Part shown: one piece after another, positions 24,850 to 34,090 of the stretch
How the letters are laid out: the number at the start of each line of letters is the position of its first letter
Position numbering within the stretch: position 1 is the stretch's first letter
From: Candidatus Nitrososphaera evergladensis SR1
GTDB taxonomy: Archaea > Thermoproteota > Nitrososphaeria > Nitrososphaerales > Nitrososphaeraceae
Assembly (NCBI RefSeq): GCF_000730285.1
Contig: NZ_CP007174.1
Coordinates: forward strand, 1,240,001-1,304,000
Direction: 5' to 3'
Length of the DNA stretch: 64,000 nucleotides
Notes under the pieces: generated by a model
The model's database searches: none
What the model was told of the DNA's origin: nothing
Seen by the model: the letters and a program-made list of their open reading frames with translations, nothing else
Program-made: the position numbers and the translations under genes

Positions 24850-26868
24850 TCACTTCCATCCCAGCGCCTGCGCAGACTTTGCCGCGGCATCGTCAAGTGC
24901 CTGTTTTGGCTCCTTTTTGCCATAGTAAACGTCGTCAATGGCTTCTCTGATGTGTTCAGCAATCTGCGGATACTCTGGTATGCTGGGTCGGCTGCGGCCA
25001 TGCTGAATCATCGAGACCATGTCGTCAAAGAACGGATTTGTCTGCCGGAGCTGTTGCGAATAAGGACCTTCACCTATGGGTAGCTGTGTCGGAAGGTAGT
25101 TGTATTTTGCCAGCCACGGCGCAAGTATCTCTGGCTCTACCATCAGCGAGATCAATTCCCATGCAAGTTCCTTGTGCCGAGAGGTTACGGGAATGCTCAG
25201 CTCCCATCCTCCCATCAAGGTTGTTGTCTGGGTATTCTGGTTGGGGACTGGGAGCATTGGGATAAAGCCTACCTTCTTGTCCAGGTCTTGTTTCTGGTCT
25301 GGACTGAATTCTCCTGGGACGTGAGACGCTTCAATCATCACTGCAAACTTTTTGTCTGCAAACTCTTTTCCCCAGAAGTGACTCTTTTGCGGCACTATCC
25401 CTGCGTCCACCTGGTGCTTGAGAAACGTCAGCGCTTCCACCCCTTTGGAACTGTTGTATGCGGGAAACCAGTAGACGCCCTTTGTCGGATGCCCGCTTTT
25501 CTGCTCCAGGATGTCTCCTCCAAGCATCCACAAATACGGATACCACAAGTCCGGAGAATGGCTTGCGCCAGTCAGGTGGACCCCTTCTATTCCCTTGGGC
25601 CTTAGCGAGGCGTCTAGTTTCTTTGCGGACTCGATGTATCCGTCCCATGTCTTTAGCGAGTCCGGGTCAACGCTTGCAGCTTCAAGCAGGTCTTTCCAGT
25701 AATACATCCCTCTCACGTCGGTCCATACCCAGATGCCGTACGTCTTGCCCTTGTACGCCCCTCCGTCCCAGTTTGACTGGTACCAGTCCAAAGCCCTTCC
25801 CCAGCTTTTTGTATAATTGCCAAGGTCCGTCAAGAGTCCTTTTTCGGCCAGCTCTCCAAGCCATATCTGGTCCACCGACATCAGATCGACTTCGGTCCCG
25901 TTGGCAACCGACTTGATGAGCTGGTTCCGCTCTTCTGGATATGCAAACTGCTTTTCGACCACCTGGATGTCAAGGTCCGGATGCCTTTCCCTCAGTTTCT
26001 GGAGCGCGCTATCGATAAGGGCGTGGAACCGTTCTTCGTCGCCCAGGTTGTCAAGTATGGCCGTGAGCGTGACTTGTTTTTTCTGTGCTGCCGCCTTCTG
26101 CCCTTCTTGCCCTGTTGTCTGTGGCGGCAAAGAAGATGAATCGCCCCTCTCCAACCTGACCTCTGCGTTCATGTCCAGAGACCATCCCGGCGCCAGCTTG
26201 CTCTGGGCGGCAAGTATCTGTATTTTCAAAGGAGGTTGTTGGTTTGAGCCAGTGCCTGCCGGCAATCTGGCATCATCTGCAGTTGTCGCCTTGCCTATCA
26301 GCTTGAGGGTCTGGACCTGAGAAGAAGAAGGCTGATGCTCGCTGCCTGCGCTTTCGCGCGCTATGATGATGTATCCAATGATTCTCATCAAATGAGAATT
26401 TATCAGGTAGTATGCGTGACCTGAATGAACCTGCAATTCTTTATTGTTGCCAATCTTTACCGTGCCATTCATTATGTCCATCGATACTACTGCTTTCGTA
26501 GATTTCCACACTGAAAGATTCAGGGTTATCCGTGCGTCCTCCCGGAGGGACGACTTGACTTGACCTTGGCTCGCAGAGCCGACCGCAACCAGCGTATAGT
26601 TCAGGTTGGCCGTATATGGTTCCGTGATTGCAGCTCCCATTGCAAGGTGTTCTTTGTGTCTTTGCTCTGCTGTGGCATTTACGTAATAATCCCTCTCTTT
26701 TTCCCCTCTTGTACTGGTCCCAATTACACCGGCGGAACTGCTACTATTGTTATTGTTGTTGTTGCCTGCCGCTGCCGCAAGTGCGCTTGAGGCTCCTATA
26801 ACAACTATGTTGAAAAGAATAATTCCTACTGTTATTATTCTGAAAATAGAATGCTCTAATGAATTCAT
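24850..26868 (-). CDS. Extracellular solute-binding protein (family 1-like) with extra N-terminal domain
   Basis: A 672-residue exported protein. Signal peptide at about 8-33 (FRIITVGIILFNIVVIG...ALAAAA), then an Asn/Ser linker. An unassigned beta-rich domain of about 200 residues (about 60-265) is followed by a periplasmic-binding domain (about 275-672) of the maltose/multiple-sugar type: ERFHALIDSALQKLRERHPDLDIQV, EVDLMSVDQIWLGELAEKGLL, FADKKFAVMIEASHVPG, MGGWELSIPV and ELAWELISLM. In ABC importers such proteins deliver sugars to a permease, but no permease or ATPase gene is in this window. It is divergent from a Cache kinase. Confidence 0.85.
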   Translation of the reverse strand: MNSLEHSIFRIITVGIILFNIVVIGASSALAAAAGNNNNNNSSSSAGVIGTSTRGEKERDYYVNATAEQRHKEHLAMGAAITEPYTANLNYTLVAVGSASQGQVKSSLREDARITLNLSVWKSTKAVVSMDIMNGTVKIGNNKELQVHSGHAYYLINSHLMRIIGYIIIARESAGSEHQPSSSQVQTLKLIGKATTADDARLPAGTGSNQQPPLKIQILAAQSKLAPGWSLDMNAEVRLERGDSSSLPPQTTGQEGQKAAAQKKQVTLTAILDNLGDEERFHALIDSALQKLRERHPDLDIQVVEKQFAYPEERNQLIKSVANGTEVDLMSVDQIWLGELAEKGLLTDLGNYTKSWGRALDWYQSNWDGGAYKGKTYGIWVWTDVRGMYYWKDLLEAASVDPDSLKTWDGYIESAKKLDASLRPKGIEGVHLTGASHSPDLWYPYLWMLGGDILEQKSGHPTKGVYWFPAYNSSKGVEALTFLKHQVDAGIVPQKSHFWGKEFADKKFAVMIEASHVPGEFSPDQKQDLDKKVGFIPMLPVPNQNTQTTTLMGGWELSIPVTSRHKELAWELISLMVEPEILAPWLAKYNYLPTQLPIGEGPYSQQLRQTNPFFDDMVSMIQHGRSRPSIPEYPQIAEHIREAIDDVYYGKKEPKQALDDAAAKSAQALGWK

Positions 26869-27195
26869 GTTTAATTGTATGTATGCGAAGATAAACTAAT
26901 TAGCACTTCGCGTTTTGGTTAGAGCATGTAGAACTCATAATAGAGTTCTGTAATTAGTACTCTGGCTCGTGTTACTTTATTATTAAAATAATACTGGGTC
27001 GGCCAGTCGCCAGAAAAAAATCAAAATGCAAACCTGACAACGGTTTCTGGTCCGGAGATGTTGTATATTTTCTATTATTGAATTTCAATATAATGAAATT
27101 CGTTATATATCGCTGGCAATTTTATAGATCTGCTATTATTAGAAGCAAATCGCCAGCTAATTTTATTAGATTCTGTACATATTTGTTGACTTGTA
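26869..27195. other. Divergent promoter region, solute-binding protein / Cache kinase
   Basis: 327 nt, very AT-rich (26900-27190), with many TATA-like words on both strands. The inverted word pair CAATATAATG/CATTATATTG is not exact. No gene is seen. Both neighbours probably start transcription here and could be co-regulated. Confidence 0.45.
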
Positions 27196-29034
27196 TTGCC
27201 TTTGAATTTTATCAAGCGAAAACTCGTGGAATACTCGCTTGGACCCAAGGCAAGGACAACTGGCGTCATTTCCGTGATATTTGTCATCGTGCTTTCAGTT
27301 GGATTGTTCATTTATACCCTGAACGTGACAGAAAGCAGCATCAAGGCAAGCCTGTTTGATCAACAAAAAGAGCGTCAGGTTGAAGCAGCAACCAAGATTT
27401 CAGAACACATCGGATCAGATCTCAACCTTGTTTTAAGCACGCTTGACGGGCTAGCAAATTCGTACTACTTGCAGGAAGGCGATTTGCATAGTCAAGATGC
27501 AAGGAGCCTCGTAGAAGAAAAATATGCCCAGCTTGACCCCACAGTTAAGGGTCTGTTCGTGCTGGACAAGAATGATATCGTGACGATAAGCCTGGCCCCG
27601 CCCAGTTCAGAAACCTTTCTCAGCGCAGATTTTTCGCTCAGGGATTGGGTGATAGAAACAAGAGCGAATCATCAGCCGGTATTTTCTAATGGATTTGAAA
27701 GACAAGGCATGTACCGGGTTTTCATTTCCTATCCGATAATAAACAAAAGCACTCACGAGTACATCGGGATAATAGGCGTATCGATACCCACGGTCTCTTT
27801 TTTTGCGCATTACGCAAACGTTGAGGATATCAATTCGCAGTTTCTGATAGCCTATGATCACGACGGAGTCATGCTGGCCAACGGTGCAAGCGCGAGCTTG
27901 GTAGGGAAAAACTTTTTTGGAAAAGAGGCGCAGGCTTCTATAAATCACAACCCCGTCCTGAACAACCTGACCAAAAGCCTCTTGCAGGGGCATTCAGGCT
28001 ATGGCGTGTATGACTATGGGGATGGCGAAAGGATTACCACGCAATATCCGGTATTTGTCCAGGGCAAGCCCACATACTTTATTCAACTAGTAACGCCCAC
28101 TACCCAGATTTATTCAGAAGTTAATGATGCCCTTTTTGCAGAAAGAACCAAACTGGGATTGCTCCTAACCGGCACAATCTCTGCGATAACGATACTGGTC
28201 ATACTTCTCATCAAGTGGAATAACATCTTGAACAAGGAAGTGAAAATCAGGACACGCGAACTAGGAGAAGCAAACGAGCGGCTGCAAGCCAACATCAAAA
28301 CGCAGAGAGAATTTCTCAACATTGCGGCACACGAGCTTCGAACCCCAATACAGCCGATACTGGGCCTTGCAGAAGTGCTTTACGATACTGACAACAGCGG
28401 CAGCAGCAATAGCAATGATAATAATTCTAGCTCTACAATTGTTGCCAGCTCGCAGGAGAAACACCTTCTTGAGATCATAATTAGAAACGCCAGAAGATTG
28501 CAGGGGCTCAGCGAAGACCTGCTTGACGTTTCAAGAATCGAATCGCAATCATTAAAGCTGAACAAGGTGAGATTTAATCTGGCTGATGTGGTGGCGCGTA
28601 CTGTTGAAGATCTTGGAAATTCATTTGCCAGCGGCGACAAGAAGGTAGAGCTTGTAGCCGTCCCGTATGAAGGCAGAGAGGGAGATGTAATTGTAAACGC
28701 GGACAAGGAAAGGATAGTCCAAGTGATTTCCAATCTTTTGCACAACGCCCTGGAATTTACCCGGGAAGGAACGATATGGACAAGCATTCAGCGAAAGGAC
28801 GGCCAGACAATTGTTACAGTGAGAGACACGGGCGACGGCATAGACGCCGAGGTATTTCCCAGACTGTTTACAAAGTTCGTTACAAAGTCGAAAAAAGGCA
28901 CCGGACTTGGGTTGTTTATTTCAAAGGGGATCATAGAAGCGCATGGCGGCAAGATGTGGGCCGAGAACAACGCCAACGGAAAGGGTGCGGCCTTTTTCTT
29001 TAGCATACCTGATGATGATAATAATACTGCCTAG
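27196..29034 (+). CDS. Membrane histidine kinase with dCache-type sensor
   Basis: A 612-residue kinase. TM1 is at about 22-42. The extracytoplasmic double Cache-like domain at about 45-315 has SLRDWVIETRANHQPVFSNGF and the downstream IIGVSIPTVSF strand. TM2 is at about 319-341 and is followed by a short helix. H379 lies in NIAAHELRTPIQPI, with an N box (ISNLLHNALEF), DTGDGIDAE and GTGLGLFISKGIIEAHGG. It recognises an extracellular small molecule by family analogy. The TTG at 27196 is used; a TTG at 27202 or GTG at 27226 are alternatives. The catalytic half is very close to that of the kinase at 20023-22272, so the two diverged mainly in their sensors. Confidence 0.9.
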   Translation: MPLNFIKRKLVEYSLGPKARTTGVISVIFVIVLSVGLFIYTLNVTESSIKASLFDQQKERQVEAATKISEHIGSDLNLVLSTLDGLANSYYLQEGDLHSQDARSLVEEKYAQLDPTVKGLFVLDKNDIVTISLAPPSSETFLSADFSLRDWVIETRANHQPVFSNGFERQGMYRVFISYPIINKSTHEYIGIIGVSIPTVSFFAHYANVEDINSQFLIAYDHDGVMLANGASASLVGKNFFGKEAQASINHNPVLNNLTKSLLQGHSGYGVYDYGDGERITTQYPVFVQGKPTYFIQLVTPTTQIYSEVNDALFAERTKLGLLLTGTISAITILVILLIKWNNILNKEVKIRTRELGEANERLQANIKTQREFLNIAAHELRTPIQPILGLAEVLYDTDNSGSSNSNDNNSSSTIVASSQEKHLLEIIIRNARRLQGLSEDLLDVSRIESQSLKLNKVRFNLADVVARTVEDLGNSFASGDKKVELVAVPYEGREGDVIVNADKERIVQVISNLLHNALEFTREGTIWTSIQRKDGQTIVTVRDTGDGIDAEVFPRLFTKFVTKSKKGTGLGLFISKGIIEAHGGKMWAENNANGKGAAFFFSIPDDDNNTA

Positions 29035-29093
29035 TCACATCATCACCGTCTATTCAAAAGTTGGATTCAACAGTACAAGAACATATCTATCTA

Positions 29094-29396
29094 CTACCGG
29101 CCTGCCTTTCCAAGCCGGCTTTCAACGGCGTCCAGATTTTCTTTCAAGAAATTCTTGTACGCAATTAGGATTTTTTTCTGACTGACCTTTGGAATGCTGT
29201 CTATGCTGTCAAGCAGGTATTCCATCTCGTGAGATATGTTGTTGACGTGATCGTCTATTGCCACCCTGTCCTCAATTGCAGTTGTAACTGAGCGCAGTTG
29301 GTCTTTGATAATCTGAGCCGCTGACCTTGTTCTTGGCGAAACTTTCTTTAGCTGTTCTTTGGCGCTGGAGTTCCTGCTTGCTTTCCTTGCAACCAT
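29094..29396 (-). CDS. Hypothetical helical protein (100 aa)
   Basis: About 100 residues from MVARKASRNSSAKEQ. A basic N-terminus is followed by long amphipathic helices with heptad-like patterning (VAIDDHVNNISHEMEYLLDSIDSIP, KKILIAYKNFLKENLDAVESRL). No known family. The ATG at 29396 is chosen because the region upstream to 29477 has atypical composition for coding. Convergent with the Cache kinase. Confidence 0.5.
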   Translation of the reverse strand: MVARKASRNSSAKEQLKKVSPRTRSAAQIIKDQLRSVTTAIEDRVAIDDHVNNISHEMEYLLDSIDSIPKVSQKKILIAYKNFLKENLDAVESRLGKAGR

Positions 29397-29518
29397 GTCA
29401 TATAAAATCGCGTTGCATCTAATTAATCTTGAAGGTTCATGCTGAATAAAGCATATGCTTACTTTGTGCGCCGCCATACAAAAGAATCACGAGCCGTAGG
29501 CTGCCCTTGTACGATGGC

Positions 29519-29833
29519 CTAAACGTGATGAGCGTGGCTCTCGTTTAGTTCCTCTTGCTCCTTGGCAATTTCCATGTCTTCTTCTGTAGATTCTTCATGC
29601 AGCGTTCCGTGCGCTTCTTTTTCCAGGTGTTGCTTTCTATCCTCGTCTGTATTGAACACCGCTCCACAAACAAAACACTGGAAATCTGCAGTCACTTTTT
29701 CGATGCCGTGAAAACTTTGCCTAGAATCTGGAATGGCTGAAGATGATTCTTCATCTACTCTGACATTCTTGCTGCTGTTGTTGTTGGCGGCATCATTATT
29801 ATTTTCGTCCCTTCTTTCTGATGTGTCTGCCAT
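29519..29833 (-). CDS. C2H2 zinc-finger protein
   Basis: A 104-residue hydrophilic protein. An Asn/Ser-rich N-terminus precedes one C2H2 finger, FQCFVCGAVFNTDEDRKQHLEKEAHG (about residues 51-76), with CxxC and HxxxxxH spacing. The tail is acidic and His-rich (ESHAHHV). Single C2H2-like fingers are common in thaumarchaea; roles are largely unknown. Related fingers are at 31663 and 55243 in this window. Confidence 0.7.
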   Translation of the reverse strand: MADTSERRDENNNDAANNNSSKNVRVDEESSSAIPDSRQSFHGIEKVTADFQCFVCGAVFNTDEDRKQHLEKEAHGTLHEESTEEDMEIAKEQEELNESHAHHV

Positions 29834-29917
29834 AACTAGATCTGATTCATTATAGGAAACCGTGACTCATAAAGCTGTCAAGACGCTTTTTCTCGTCTTC
29901 TGTTACTGTAACGATTA

Positions 29918-30106
29918 TTACCTTTGGCCGGGTTTTTTGATTTCTGACTCTAGGCATCCTTCGCGTTTATGCTGACTTTGGACAGCCTTTGCTTCCATTA
30001 TCGTGTTGCAGAACTGTTTGAGGTTATGCCGCTCGCAAATTACTCTGTAGCCCATCTCTGTACCTGTGACTATGTATGGGCAATGCTTGCTATTTAGTAT
30101 TGGCAT
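29918..30106 (-). CDS. Small Cys/His-rich protein (62 aa)
   Basis: A 62-residue frame with KHCPYIVTGTEMGYRVICER then HNLKQFCNTIMEA and HKREGC. The four Cys and several His residues could bind zinc. No family recognised. ATG start, composition plausible. It lies between the C2H2 gene and malic enzyme, all on the minus strand. Confidence 0.45.
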   Translation of the reverse strand: MPILNSKHCPYIVTGTEMGYRVICERHNLKQFCNTIMEAKAVQSQHKREGCLESEIKKPGQR

Positions 30107-30270
30107 TAACCCTCTGTTCTATCAAGCCTCTGGAGTGCTTGTCGTATCAATGCAGCAGCTCATCGTTCCTCTTGCCATGGCAAGCCATGGGAAACAAAAA
30201 AAATAGAAAAGCAATAGGATGAGGCGCAACGCAAATGTTGTTGTGGCCGTGGCTCCAGCCGCTGCTACTA

Positions 30271-31509
30271 TTATTGTTGCGACATGACTTGCCCCTTGGC
30301 ATCAATGTGCTTCATTACTGCGTCCCGCAGCGTCTGCGTAACAACCGGGAGTATTCTGGGGTCGTTTACCTTTGGGATTATGAAACTCTCTGTCAGATGC
30401 TTGCGGTCAACAAGGCTCGCAATGGCAAAAGCCACTGCGACGAGCATGTCTTCGTCTAGGTATCTGGCGTGCAGATCCAGCAAGGCTCGTAGAACAGACG
30501 GGAACACCACTGCGTTATTGATCTGGTTGGCAAAATCCGACCTGCCAGTTGCGGCTATTCTGGCTCCTGCGGCTAGCGCGTCAGGGGGAAGTACCTCCGG
30601 ATCCGGGTTGCTCAATGCAAATACTATGGCATCTTTGTTCATCGTCCTGACCATGTCGCGGCTTACGATGTTTCCCCTGCCTGAAACTCCTATGAACAGA
30701 TCTGCTCCCTTGATGACTTCTTTGATGCTGCCGCTGACTTTATCGGCATTGGTCCTCTTGGCTATTTCCTGGCGGTACTTGTTCTTGCTGCCCTCATCAT
30801 TACTGCTACTGACAATATCTGCCCTTCCTTCGTATATTGCGCCTTTGCTGTCTGCAACTATGATGTCTCTGCAGCCTGCCTGCTCTAGTATCCTGTATAT
30901 GCCGTACCCTGCAGAGCCTGCCCCTGCAATGATAACCTTGATTCTATCCATTTTTTTTCCAGTCAAGTCAAGTGCGTTTACCAGCGCGGCCAGGGTGATC
31001 ACGGCAGTACCGTGCTGGTCGTCATGAAACACCGGGATGTCAAGCTCTTCTTTTAGCGCCTCCACAATTTCAAGCACTTTTGGGGACTCTATGTCTTCGA
31101 TGTTGACCGCTCCAAATCCTGGCTGGATTGCCTTTGCAATCCTGATTATCTCTTGCTTGTCCTGAGTAGCTATGCACAGAGGTATCGCGTTAATGTCAGC
31201 AAGCGACTTGAACAAAACCGACTTGCCTTCCATGACGGGGATTGCGGCTTCCGGCCCGACGTTTCCTAGCCCCAGAACCCTCGTGCCGTCGCAGATTATG
31301 GCCACGTTGTTCCATTTTGAGGTGTACTCGTAGGCCAGCTCTTTGTTTCCGCTTATCTCTCTGGACACATAGGCTACCCCTGGCGTGTAAATCAAGCCCA
31401 GAGTGCCTTTTTCTTCTTCAAATATACTGTCAACAGACACCCTGTTGTGTATCTCTATCTTGCCCCTAAGCATCCTGTGAAGGTTGATTGCGTCTTCCTT
31501 CAGTCCCAT
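30271..31509 (-). CDS. Malic enzyme (oxaloacetate-decarboxylating malate dehydrogenase)
   Basis: A 412-residue enzyme of the short prokaryotic type. Catalytic Tyr lies in LGLIYTPGVAYVSREI, Lys in VLFKSLADINAIP, metal ligands in NIEDIESPKV and HDDQHGTAV, the dinucleotide-binding loop is IIAGAGSAGYGIYRIL, and the C-terminal Asn is in ALSNPDPEVLPPDA. It converts malate to pyruvate and CO2 with NAD(P). In autotrophic thaumarchaea it links the C4 pool to pyruvate. Cofactor preference cannot be fixed from the sequence. No operon partner. Confidence 0.93.
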   Translation of the reverse strand: MGLKEDAINLHRMLRGKIEIHNRVSVDSIFEEEKGTLGLIYTPGVAYVSREISGNKELAYEYTSKWNNVAIICDGTRVLGLGNVGPEAAIPVMEGKSVLFKSLADINAIPLCIATQDKQEIIRIAKAIQPGFGAVNIEDIESPKVLEIVEALKEELDIPVFHDDQHGTAVITLAALVNALDLTGKKMDRIKVIIAGAGSAGYGIYRILEQAGCRDIIVADSKGAIYEGRADIVSSSNDEGSKNKYRQEIAKRTNADKVSGSIKEVIKGADLFIGVSGRGNIVSRDMVRTMNKDAIVFALSNPDPEVLPPDALAAGARIAATGRSDFANQINNAVVFPSVLRALLDLHARYLDEDMLVAVAFAIASLVDRKHLTESFIIPKVNDPRILPVVTQTLRDAVMKHIDAKGQVMSQQ

Positions 31510-31662
31510 GTGATCTTTTTACACCGAAATGATAATGCCGCTTCTTGCTCTTATGTCTTGGAGAACTCAATCGGTGCACGGTACTAGATGCCTGGGTCAA
31601 GCTTTTTGAATAAATGCCCTACGCCTGTCAGGCCATTGTTAAACAATAAAATTTTATCGTAG

Positions 31663-31908
31663 ATGTGCAATAATTTTTGTGTGCTTTTGGGAAAAAAGTT
31701 CTCTTGCGACCAGTGCCCTGCCAGATTTGAAAATTACGACGACCTCATAAAACACGCCCGGGAAGTGCATCATCATGCGATTGTCCGCTGCCAAGATTGC
31801 GGCAAGGAATTCATACATGAAAAGGACAGGCTCCACCACGTCAGACAAGAACACGTAAAGAAAACCCGATTCAGGGAGAACAAGAACCTGTACCGGCACG
31901 ACGTGTAA
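31663..31908 (+). CDS. Two-finger C2H2 zinc-finger protein
   Basis: An 81-residue basic protein with two consecutive C2H2 fingers: FSCDQCPARFENYDDLIKHAREVHH (about 13-37) and VRCQDCGKEFIHEKDRLHHVRQEH (about 41-64). Each has CxxC and HxxxH/HxxxxH. The tail is basic. The tandem finger layout resembles DNA- or RNA-binding fingers. No family name is certain. Monocistronic. Confidence 0.75.
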   Translation: MCNNFCVLLGKKFSCDQCPARFENYDDLIKHAREVHHHAIVRCQDCGKEFIHEKDRLHHVRQEHVKKTRFRENKNLYRHDV

Positions 31909-32120
31909 AGAATCTAAAGCCTCAAGATAAAGTGGATGTACGCCGGAAAAAGTTCAGCGGCAACTTTGAATGAGATTCTGACCAGTGCGTCGGTATGTTT
32001 TGGCAAAAAGAAAAAAGTGCAAGAGGGCGATAGACCCTCTTTTTGTCTGGAGCTTTTCCAAACAGCGGCACGCGTGGCTGCCTATGTAGAGGCCGCGATG
32101 TCGTATCATCTGGGCAGTAG

Positions 32121-32945
32121 TTACGACGCAACCTGCAGGTTATAGGCTGTTATTAGGTTGGGATGAATCTTGGTATGTGCTATCTCCATGATGTCCATCG
32201 GAGAAGCCTTGCCTTTAATCGCATTGACAAACGATGGAAACGCCCCGTCAAGTCCTGTCACTGCGTTGTCTGTCCCAGAGAGGGCTTTTGATTTGATCTG
32301 CTGGTACAACTCTTGCGCCTTTTCTGCAAAAGCCAGAGAGCTCTGGTAGTTGGGGACGCTTACAACGGTTGATGTTGTAGTAGTATTGCCTTGCATGCTG
32401 CTATTCTCAGACTGCATAGCCGACATGTCGGTCATGTTGCCTTCAAAGCCTACCGCTTCACCGTAATGCTCAAGCGCTTCGTTTACCAGGTTTGCTACTA
32501 CTGCAGCCTGGATGGTTGAATTGTCTACCTGCGACTTCTCAATTCGGATCTGCACTGCCTCATCCAGCAGGTCGCTGACTGCCTGTACGTCTTGCTTTAC
32601 TTCGTCAGCGCTTGCACCTGAGTCTATGGCGGTTTTCAGCTGCTCGATTGATGATGGGAGGTCGGTAGCTATCCTTTTGTTCTTTTCTGCTATTTCCTTC
32701 AAGGTGGAATTGGTCAGCGCTTCGGCTGCATGCTCCATGTGGTGGTTTGCTACTTCCTTGTCTGAAGTATTGTTGCCGGCAAGAGAGGTCTCTACCTTTA
32801 TCTGCTGCACCATTGTAAGGAATTCTACGTTTTCGCTGCCTTGAAATGTGTGCGCGTACGCCCTGTTAACCGGGCCTAGGGCAATGGCCGATCCAAGGAG
32901 GATCACAGAAGCAAAAATGGCCAAAGCCATCAAGATTGTCTTCAT
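32121..32945 (-). CDS. Secreted helical protein, unknown function
   Basis: A 274-residue exported protein. The signal peptide (about 1-31, ending NRAYAHT) is followed by a largely alpha-helical body of about 240 residues with regularly spaced His (VANHHMEHAAEALT near residue 66, LEHYGEAVG). Several N-glycosylation sequons are present (NNTS, NST, NMT, NTTT). The Met-rich stretch (NMTDMSAMQSENSSMQGN, about 173-190) could bind metal. I do not know a named family. It is probably periplasmic or surface-bound. Confidence 0.7.
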   Translation of the reverse strand: MKTILMALAIFASVILLGSAIALGPVNRAYAHTFQGSENVEFLTMVQQIKVETSLAGNNTSDKEVANHHMEHAAEALTNSTLKEIAEKNKRIATDLPSSIEQLKTAIDSGASADEVKQDVQAVSDLLDEAVQIRIEKSQVDNSTIQAAVVANLVNEALEHYGEAVGFEGNMTDMSAMQSENSSMQGNTTTTSTVVSVPNYQSSLAFAEKAQELYQQIKSKALSGTDNAVTGLDGAFPSFVNAIKGKASPMDIMEIAHTKIHPNLITAYNLQVAS

Positions 32946-33080
32946 GTGAAGAATTCTCTGCCGATTAGATTAAAGCATTGTAGTACACGTGCCGAATTAT
33001 CAAAACGTTTAGATGTACCATATAGTATGAATTGCTTATAGCTGCATACTGCATAATATTCCGGCAAATACATATGCAAG

Positions 33081-33449
33081 GTGCGCAAAATTCCCGTAAC
33101 TGAGTTAAATCATTCTTTTATTCTGCAAGTGCTACCTATCATATGGGATTTGAAAAAAGAAGATTATGGAGAAAAAGGCTTTGACAGCGATATGGTGCTG
33201 AAACTACTCTCTGCGATCAACGGGGGTTCTGAGGAAAATCAGCTGGAATCTGCGGCCGGCATTTCAAGCAAGCAATTGAGCCGGTACCTGAAAGAATTTA
33301 TAAAAGACGGCCTTGTCGGTTACGCTGTTTCTGACGGTAAAACCCTTGTGATAACTGAAAAGGGGTCTAGGTTCCTGATATCGTACGAGCGCGTTGCTGC
33401 ATCACAGGCTGAACACGAGTCTCCCAAAGGACTCCTTGACCTCAAATGA
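33081..33449 (+). CDS. Winged-helix transcriptional regulator
   Basis: A 122-residue regulator. SDMVLKLLSAINGGSEENQL precedes a helix-turn-helix (ESAAGISSKQLSRYLKEFIKDGL) and a wing (LVITEKGSRFLISY). The GTG start is 26 nt from a TATA-like CATAATATTCC, so a leaderless transcript is likely. The C-terminus is short and hydrophilic. It resembles small archaeal regulators that bind near promoters; target unknown. Confidence 0.75.
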   Translation: MRKIPVTELNHSFILQVLPIIWDLKKEDYGEKGFDSDMVLKLLSAINGGSEENQLESAAGISSKQLSRYLKEFIKDGLVGYAVSDGKTLVITEKGSRFLISYERVAASQAEHESPKGLLDLK

Positions 33450-33511
33450 CTTTTTCCTGCATGATTGTTGCGCACATACATATATACCGACTAACGCAAA
33501 CAGCAAAAAGG

Positions 33512-33555
33512 GCCCGCCGTATCTTCTCGCATATGGGACGGGCATGAATTTTTTT
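33512..33555 (+). terminator. Stem-loop with T-run
   Basis: GCCCG pairs with CGGGC and the inner CGTAT with ATATG (one G.T), interrupted by a small bulge, followed by a seven-T run at 33549-33555. It lies downstream of the winged-helix gene and may terminate it; it also borders the convergent membrane-protein gene. Confidence 0.5.
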
Positions 33556-33784
33556 ACTTTCGTCTTATGCCTAGCGCCAGCATCCATCCTCCCAGCGTAA
33601 AAATCACGATTGGGAGCATCGACGTCAGGTATAGATCGCCGCCGCTTGTCAGGCCGCAATTGTCAAGGCAGTCTGGAGTGGTGGGTTGCAAACTCACGTA
33701 CAAAAACAGCAAAACCCCTGCTGCTATTATGCCTCCGCCCAGTGCGACAAGCTTTGCCTTCATTTCCTTTCTTTCTCTCTGCAT
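33554..33784 (-). CDS. Small membrane protein with two helices
   Basis: About 76 residues from MQRERKEMKAKL. TM1 is VALGGGIIAAGVLLFLYVSL, then an extracytoplasmic loop with two Cys (DCLDNCGLTSGG), then TM2 SMLPIVIFTLGGWMLALGI and a terminal IRRK. The upstream extension to 33916 overlaps a divergent gene and looks non-coding. Function unknown. Confidence 0.5.
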   Translation of the reverse strand: MQRERKEMKAKLVALGGGIIAAGVLLFLYVSLQPTTPDCLDNCGLTSGGDLYLTSMLPIVIFTLGGWMLALGIRRK

Positions 33785-33877
33785 CCTGTTGTATGACGGC
33801 TTATTTATCGCCTTGGCTTTTTTGAGTAACAATGTTACACGTGGTATAAGAGCGCGTATTGTGGATATTATACGTCG

Positions 33878-34078
33878 GTGACAGGGTTGAAAAGAGCTTA
33901 TGCAAAGTGGCTGCAATACGCCGGAATAGGCGCTGGCATATCTCTGGCAGGAGGTCTAGTCCTGCATGTTCCTCTCTTGCAGATAGTCGTGTCTATGGCG
34001 CTGACGGCCGGCCTTGTTTTCAGCGGCTTTGCAATGCAGTCGGCGGGTCGGCCCGAAAAGGCAGTACAACAACAATAA
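33878..34078 (+). CDS. Small membrane protein (66 aa)
   Basis: A 66-residue GTG-initiated frame with two hydrophobic stretches (YAGIGAGISLAGGLVLHV and LLQIVVSMALTAGLVFSGFAMQ) and a basic N-terminus. No family. It precedes the HExxH gene by 12 nt, so cotranscription is likely. Confidence 0.45.
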   Translation: MTGLKRAYAKWLQYAGIGAGISLAGGLVLHVPLLQIVVSMALTAGLVFSGFAMQSAGRPEKAVQQQ

Positions 34079-34090
34079 CAATAAAAAAAA

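Noticed and set aside
31936-32145. 69-codon plus-strand frame after the C2H2 gene
   Set aside because: No promoter, mixed codon use, and it overlaps the end of the convergent secreted protein gene. A real gene cannot be excluded, but support is too thin.
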